Below are positions 6,195-10,138 of a stretch of 10,138 nucleotides of DNA, one piece after another; within the stretch, counting starts at the first letter, position 1, and each line of letters opens with the position of its first letter. Origin of the DNA: AA29 sp041481445 (lineage in GTDB: Bacteria; Acidobacteriota; Vicinamibacteria; Fen-336); contig JBGPBV010000203.1 in the NCBI GenBank assembly GCA_041481445.1, positions 1 through 10,138 on the forward strand, written 5' to 3'. The position numbers and the translations under genes are program-made. Under the pieces are notes generated by a model. It was not told the DNA's origin. It searched no databases and worked only from the letters and a program-made list of their open reading frames with translations.

Positions 6195-8525
6195 ATGGCG
6201 CAAAGGCATGTCGTACTCGTGTTCCAGGCGGCCGCCCTGTTGGCGTGGGGCGCTTCGTCGGTCCGGGCCGCCGACCCGCCGCAGCTCGGCAAGAGCCCCA
6301 TCAAGGACGTGGTGGCGGCCATGACGCGCGAGGAGAAGGTCGGTCTCGTGATGGGCACGGGCATGAGCTTCCCGAACATGCCGCCGGACATGCAGGCGCC
6401 CGCCGTCGGCGAGACGACGTCGCGCGTGCCCGGCGCCGCCGGGACCACGCTGGCCATCCCGCGGCTGGGGATCCCGTCCATCGTCGTGGCCGACGGGCCC
6501 GCCGGCCTGCGCATCCAGCCCGCGCGCGGGGACGACAAGTCCCGCACGTACTACTGCACGGCCTTCCCCATCGAGACCCTGCTCGCCTCGTCCTGGGACG
6601 TCGACCTCGTGGAGAGGGTCGGGCGTGCCGTCGGCAACGAGGTCAAGGAGTACGGCGTGGACGTCCTCCTGGGGCCCGCCCTCAACATCCACCGCAATCC
6701 GCTCGGGGGCCGGAACTTCGAGTACTACTCGGAGGACCCCCTGATCGCGGGCCGGATGGCCGCGGCCATGGTGAAGGGCGTGCAGTCCGAGGGCGTCGGC
6801 ACCTCCGTGAAGCACTTCGTGGCCAACAACCACGAGTGGGACCGCAACACGATCGACGTGAAGGTGGGCTCGCGCGCCCTGCGCGAGATCTACCTCCGCG
6901 GCTTCGAGATCGCGGTCAAGGAGGGCGCGCCCTGGACGCTCATGTCCTCCTACAACAAGGTCAACGGCACCTACACGTCGGAGAGCCCGGCCCTCTTGAA
7001 GGGAGTCCTGCGCGACGACTGGAAGTACCAGGGGCTGGTCATGACGGACTGGTTCGGCGGCCGGGACACCGTCGCGCAGATGGCCGCCGGCAACGAGCTG
7101 CTGATGCCGGGGACGGCGCGCCAGCGGCGGGACCTGCTGGCCGCCCTGGAGAGCGGCGCCCTCAAGGAGGACGTCCTCGACCGCAACGTCGAGCAGATCC
7201 TGGCCGTGATCGTCCGAACCCCCAGCTTCCTCGGCTACGCACATTCCGACGCCCCCGACCTGAAGGCCCACGCGCGGGTGGCGCGCGAAGCGGCCACCGA
7301 GGGCATGGTGCTGCTGAAGAACCAGGGCGCCCTGCCCCTGCCGGCGGCGGCGAAGGTCGCCGTCCTCGGCAACTCCGCCTACCGCACGCTCATCGGCGGC
7401 ACGGGCAGCGGCGAGGTCCACCAGCCCTACACGGTCTCCCTGGCCCAGGGCCTCACGGACGCGGGCCTCCGCCTGGACGCGGGGCTCGGCGAGAGCTACC
7501 CCCGCTACATCAAGGACGCGGAGGCCAAGCGCCCGCCGATGCCGATGCCGTTCATCCCGCCCCCTTCCATCTCCGAGATGGCGGTGAGCGCGGACGAGAT
7601 CGCCCGGCTGGCGCGCGAGACCGACCTCGCGCTGGTCACGATCGGCCGGCTCTCGGGCGAGTTCCGCGACCGCAAGGTGGAGGACGACTTCGACCTCTCG
7701 GTGGCGGAGAAGGCGCTCCTGGGTGCCGTGGCCACCGCCTTCCATGCCCAGGGCAAGAAGGTCGTCGTCGTCCTCAACGTCGGCGGCGTGATCGAGACGG
7801 CCAGCTGGCGCGATCAGCCGGACGCCGTGCTGCTCGCGTGGCAGCCCGGACAGGAGGCCGGGCACGCGATCGCGGACGTGCTCACCGGGCAGGCCTCACC
7901 CTCGGGCAAGCTCGCGACCACGTTCCCGATCCGCTGGCAGGACATTCCCTCGTCCGCGAACTTCCCGGGCAAGACCCTCCTGGGGCCCGATCCCAATGCC
8001 CGCGGACCGTTCAACAGCGATCGCGCGGCCGAGGTCAGCTACGACGACGACATCTGGGTCGGCTACCGTCACTTCGCGACCAGGGGCGTGCCGACGGCGT
8101 ACCCCTTCGGCTTCGGCCTGTCCTATACCGACTTCCGGTACTCGGACCTCAAGCTGAGCGCGGCCGCGTTCGACAAGGAGCTCACCGCGTCGGTCACGAT
8201 CACGAACACGGGACGTGTCCCCGGCCGCGAGGTCGCGCAGATGTACGTGTCCGCGCCCGGCAAGGCCCTGCCCAAGCCCGCCCTGGAGCTGAAGGGCTTC
8301 GCGAAGACGCGCCTCCTCGAGCCGGGCGAGTCCCAGTCGGTGCAGTTCACGCTGTCTCCGCGCGACCTCGCGTCGTTCGACCCCGCCTCCTCGTCCTGGC
8401 GCGCGGAGGCCGGCACCTACACGGTGAGGCTCGGCGCCTCCTCGGCGGACATCCGGCAGAGCGCCACCTTCACGAAAGCGCAGGAGGAAAGCGTGGCGTC
8501 GGTGTCGGCAGGGCCGGCTCGGTGA
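6195..8525 (+). CDS. Secreted glycoside hydrolase family 3 beta-glucosidase-like enzyme
   Basis: 776 residues. I start at ATG 6195, where GAGGAGGAG (6184-6192) provides the ribosome site and the protein begins with a Sec signal: MAQRH, hydrophobic 6-20, cleavage at VRA|AD (24-26). Extending to a TTG at 6150 would bury the signal peptide. The N-terminal GH3 barrel covers about 35-335, with GGRNFEYYSEDP (from 171), the substrate-binding Lys206-His207 (SVKHFVANNHEWD) and nucleophile Asp285 in VMTDWFGGRD. The alpha/beta sandwich domain follows, with likely acid/base Glu489 in RLSGEFRDRKVEDDFDLS. WVGYRHF and YPFGFGLSYTDF lead into a C-terminal fibronectin III-like domain (about 649-765). There is no PA14 insert. 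It removes non-reducing terminal beta-sugars, most probably glucose; beta-xylosidase activity cannot be excluded. It acts in the periplasm or outside. The last 56 bp overlap the convergent HNH gene. Confidence 0.93.
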   Translation: MAQRHVVLVFQAAALLAWGASSVRAADPPQLGKSPIKDVVAAMTREEKVGLVMGTGMSFPNMPPDMQAPAVGETTSRVPGAAGTTLAIPRLGIPSIVVADGPAGLRIQPARGDDKSRTYYCTAFPIETLLASSWDVDLVERVGRAVGNEVKEYGVDVLLGPALNIHRNPLGGRNFEYYSEDPLIAGRMAAAMVKGVQSEGVGTSVKHFVANNHEWDRNTIDVKVGSRALREIYLRGFEIAVKEGAPWTLMSSYNKVNGTYTSESPALLKGVLRDDWKYQGLVMTDWFGGRDTVAQMAAGNELLMPGTARQRRDLLAALESGALKEDVLDRNVEQILAVIVRTPSFLGYAHSDAPDLKAHARVAREAATEGMVLLKNQGALPLPAAAKVAVLGNSAYRTLIGGTGSGEVHQPYTVSLAQGLTDAGLRLDAGLGESYPRYIKDAEAKRPPMPMPFIPPPSISEMAVSADEIARLARETDLALVTIGRLSGEFRDRKVEDDFDLSVAEKALLGAVATAFHAQGKKVVVVLNVGGVIETASWRDQPDAVLLAWQPGQEAGHAIADVLTGQASPSGKLATTFPIRWQDIPSSANFPGKTLLGPDPNARGPFNSDRAAEVSYDDDIWVGYRHFATRGVPTAYPFGFGLSYTDFRYSDLKLSAAAFDKELTASVTITNTGRVPGREVAQMYVSAPGKALPKPALELKGFAKTRLLEPGESQSVQFTLSPRDLASFDPASSSWRAEAGTYTVRLGASSADIRQSATFTKAQEESVASVSAGPAR

Positions 8526-9489
8526 GGCGGGCGAGCGCGCTCGCGGCCGCAAACACGCCGTAGCGGCGGGCCGGCCCGTAGAACACCGCGGCCTCGTAGC
8601 CGTTGTGCGCCCGGCAGCGGAGCTGGATGTTGTCGGCGGTGGGACGGCCGCCCGCCGCGTACGGGACGACGTGATGGAACTCGACGAACGCGCGCTCGCC
8701 GCAGGTCCGCCCGTGGCTGCCGACGAAGGCGCAGCGCCCCCGGTCGCGGATGAAGACGGCCCGCTTCACCTCCGCGGGGATGTTCCGCGAGCCGTCCGCC
8801 TGCCCGCGGCTGGCCCGCGGCTGGGGGGTCGCCGCGAACTTGACCCTGACCAGCTCCTCGACGAGCACGTCTAGCGCGCGGGCGAAGATCTGGGCGGGGT
8901 CGCCGCTGGGCACGGCGTGGCGCAGGAGGTCCCGGGCGAGATCGAGCCGGGCGCGCGTCTCCCCCGTCGCGGTGAAGGTGACCTGGTACCGGTCGGGCGC
9001 GAGCGGGCGGACCAGGGGCGGCGGAGGAGGCGCGAACGTGCCGCTCGGCGTGGGAAGCGGGCGCACGCGGGACGCGACGTCGGGCTCCGGGAAGCGCGTG
9101 GCCACCAGCTCCTGGATCTCGCGCTTGCCCCGCCCGGCGGCCGCGCCCAGGAGCTCCTGATGGTTCGCGGGCGTGAGGTGGGGCGCGAGCAGCCGGATGG
9201 CGGTCAGGGTGACGCGGCCGGACTCCAGCATCCCGAGCACCGAAGGGTACCGCCGGACCACGTGGGCCGCCTTCGTCCGGTCGTAGGCCTCGTGCTCGGA
9301 GAGGCGGAGCCCTTCCGTGCAGAACGTGAAGAGGGACGAGAACCCCGCGCGCTCGTGCAGGCGCCGGCCGTAGAGCTCGGCCAGGTGCGCGATCAGCGAG
9401 GCCGTCGCCTGGCGCTCGCCGGCGGCCAGGCGGGCGACCTGCGACATGAGGTCACGATCGGTCAGGCGGGACGGGTCCGAGTCGAGCAT
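8470..9489 (-). CDS. HNH endonuclease domain protein with DUF222-like helical N-terminus
   Basis: 339 residues. The ATG at 9489 has the Shine-Dalgarno AAGGAG (9495-9500) five bases upstream; a longer frame to 9633 would add 48 Pro/Arg-rich residues with no ribosome site. The N-terminal part (about 1-160) is helical: LTDRDLMSQVARLAAGERQATASLI, then SLFTFCTEGLRLSEHEAY and RLLAPHLT, as in the DUF222/13E12-like group of HNH proteins. A proline-run linker (APPPPPLV) leads to a second helical segment and the C-terminal HNH domain: RDRGRC (248-253) with a second Cys at 263, the catalytic FHHVVPYAAGG (His272/His273), Asn287 and His295. It is presumably a metal-dependent DNA nuclease; its biological role is unknown. 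Such genes are often multicopy in high-GC soil bacteria (from memory). An 8-bp hairpin overlaps its ribosome site. Confidence 0.87.
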   Translation of the reverse strand: MLDSDPSRLTDRDLMSQVARLAAGERQATASLIAHLAELYGRRLHERAGFSSLFTFCTEGLRLSEHEAYDRTKAAHVVRRYPSVLGMLESGRVTLTAIRLLAPHLTPANHQELLGAAAGRGKREIQELVATRFPEPDVASRVRPLPTPSGTFAPPPPPLVRPLAPDRYQVTFTATGETRARLDLARDLLRHAVPSGDPAQIFARALDVLVEELVRVKFAATPQPRASRGQADGSRNIPAEVKRAVFIRDRGRCAFVGSHGRTCGERAFVEFHHVVPYAAGGRPTADNIQLRCRAHNGYEAAVFYGPARRYGVFAAASALARLTEPALPTPTPRFPPALS

Positions 9490-9496
9490 GATCACT

Positions 9497-9525
9497 CCTT
9501 GCGGTACTGCCGGGATCCCGCAAGG
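9497..9525 (-). promoter_or_regulatory. Hairpin overlapping the ribosome binding site of the HNH gene
   Basis: A perfect 8-bp inverted repeat, CCTTGCGG (9497-9504) and CCGCAAGG (9518-9525), encloses 13 bases. In the HNH mRNA (minus strand) the 3' arm ends in AAGG, which is the first part of the Shine-Dalgarno AAGGAG at 9500-9495. Folding would therefore occlude part of the ribosome site, five bases before the AUG. The same stretch contains the perfect 10-bp palindrome CGGGATCCCG (9511-9520), which overlaps one arm and could instead be a DNA operator or a competing fold. Confidence 0.45.
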
Positions 9526-9659
9526 CCTCTCGTGCGCTCGTGCTCGCAGGTGGCGATCGTCCGCGAGGCCGAGTGTCGCCCCGCGGGCGGCCGCGGCAGG
9601 TCCGGGGCACGCCGAGGTCCGAAACCGAGGCATGCTTCTTCGGGAGAGGAGCCTTTCCC

Positions 9660-9854
9660 ATGACGATCACCGAGCTGTTCGCGAGCCTGCTGGAGAGCGA
9701 GGCCGCCATCTCGCGCCGGGTCCTGGCCGAGGTGCCCGAGGGCCGGCCGGACTGGAAGCCGCACGAGAAGTCGATGCCGATGGGCTACCTGTCGACGCTG
9801 GTGGCGACCATGCCCGCGTGGATCACGATGATGATCCGGCAGGACTCCTTCTAG
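9660..9854 (+). CDS. Truncated DinB-family protein (64 residues, probable pseudogene)
   Basis: The ATG at 9660 follows AGAGGAG (9645-9651) with eight-base spacing. The visible protein is the first helix-turn-helix of a DinB/DfsB four-helix bundle: MTITELFASLLESEAAISRR (1-20), the loop PEGRPDWKPHEKSMPMGYL (26-44) typical of the family, and a second helix ending MMIRQDSF. Full-length relatives are about 150-170 residues, with metal-binding histidines in later helices; these are absent. After the TAG at 9852-9854 no DinB-like sequence continues in any plus frame, because the racemase-like gene starts eight bases later. The first usual helix-2 His is replaced by residues of STLVATMPAW, which I recall as normal for one subgroup. 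DinB proteins are often metal- and thiol-dependent transferases or stress proteins; this stub cannot form the full bundle and is probably nonfunctional. Confidence 0.7.
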   Translation: MTITELFASLLESEAAISRRVLAEVPEGRPDWKPHEKSMPMGYLSTLVATMPAWITMMIRQDSF

Positions 9855-9862
9855 CCGCGCTC

Positions 9863-10138
9863 ATGGCCCAGCACGTCGGCATCGTCGCCTGCTCCGCGGA
9901 GGGCGCCGCCCTCTGCTATCGGACCATCTGCGTGGAGGGCGCGGCCCTGCTCGGCGCCCACGACCATCCCGAGGTCTCGATGCACACCCCCCCGTTCGCC
10001 CAGTACGTGAAGTGCCTCTCCCGCGGCGACTGGCCGGGCGTGGCCGAGCTGATGCTCGCCTCCGCGGACAAGCTCGCGAGGATCGGCGCCGATTTCCTGA
10101 TCTGCCCCGACAACACCATCCACCAGGCGCTTCCCCTC
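9863..10138 (+). CDS. Aspartate/glutamate racemase family protein, partial (3' end off window)
   Basis: 92 residues are visible from the ATG at 9863 and the frame is open to the right edge. The start MAQHVGIVACSAEGAALCYR is the first strand and loop of Asp/Glu racemase-like proteins (PF01177-type), followed by PEVSMHTPPFAQYVKCLSRG, where substrate-loop residues lie, and GADFLICPDNTIHQALPL (75-92), the position of the first catalytic cysteine. Family members usually have a C-x-N-T-x-H pattern (for example CTNTMH); here it reads C-P-D-N-T-I-H, so Cys81 is one residue out of register or the subgroup differs. Full length is typically about 230-250 residues; the second catalytic Cys is outside the window. 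No good Shine-Dalgarno precedes the ATG. It lies eight bases after the DinB stub, so translational coupling is possible. Substrate unknown. Confidence 0.78.
   Translation, partial: MAQHVGIVACSAEGAALCYRTICVEGAALLGAHDHPEVSMHTPPFAQYVKCLSRGDWPGVAELMLASADKLARIGADFLICPDNTIHQALPL

Noticed and set aside
6009..7865. Long open frame on the minus strand (618 codons) opposite the GH3 gene
   Set aside because: Antisense shadow of the GH3 coding sequence with no domain logic; GH3 catalytic motifs on the plus strand settle the true frame.
9490..9633. Upstream extension of the HNH protein by 48 residues
   Set aside because: The extension is Pro/Arg-rich and non-conserved in character, while AAGGAG sits right before the ATG at 9489.
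1..10138. Search for tRNA, rRNA, CRISPR repeats, IS ends or integrase genes
   Set aside because: No tRNA-like cloverleaf, regularly spaced repeats, transposase motifs or terminal inverted repeats were recognised by eye.

Overview
This is a very GC-rich stretch of bacterial chromosome, with G or C at nearly every third codon position. It most likely comes from a soil or sediment Acidobacteriota or a similar high-GC lineage; Rokubacteria, Gemmatimonadota and Myxococcota are alternatives. The best taxonomic clue is the large two-module FtsX/MacB-type permease with no ATPase beside it, the 'acidobacterial duplicated orphan permease' (ADOP) type. A Tat-exported enolase-superfamily enzyme and a DUF222-like HNH protein also fit such genomes. 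Assignment to a phylum is inference. I see no rRNA, tRNA, CRISPR array, insertion sequence or integrase.

Layout, left to right. (1) 1-388, minus: 5' part of a gene running off the left edge. It encodes a twin-arginine signal followed by a phage T4 gp19-like tail-tube domain. (2) 595-1074, plus: a small VOC/glyoxalase-fold protein with a lysine-rich tail. (3) 1078-2043, minus: an aldo/keto reductase with an intact catalytic tetrad. (4) 2118-3488, plus, divergent from the reductase: a Tat-exported mandelate racemase/sugar-acid dehydratase-type enolase-superfamily enzyme. (5) 3498-5981, minus: the ADOP permease. (6) 6195-8525, plus, divergent from the permease: a secreted GH3 beta-glucosidase. 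(7) 8470-9489, minus: an HNH endonuclease-domain protein overlapping the 3' end of the GH3 gene. (8) 9660-9854, plus: a DinB-family stub cut to 64 residues. (9) 9863-right edge, plus: the start of an Asp/Glu racemase-family protein.

The genes alternate strands and mostly form convergent or divergent pairs, so there is no long operon. The only same-strand neighbours are the DinB stub and the racemase. Intergenic spaces are short: about 206 bp at 389-594, 74 bp at 2044-2117, 213 bp at 5982-6194 and 170 bp at 9490-9659. A loose theme is carbohydrate handling: an exported GH3 glycosidase, an exported sugar-acid dehydratase-like enzyme and an aldo/keto reductase. Nothing in the sequence proves they form one pathway.

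The points most worth a second look are the Tat-exported tail-tube-like protein at the left edge, a perfect hairpin that takes in part of the ribosome binding site of the HNH gene, a probable leaderless promoter for the aldo/keto reductase, and the abrupt DinB/racemase junction. I did not find a convincing undescribed multi-gene system; the left-edge gene is the best lead because its neighbours lie outside the window.
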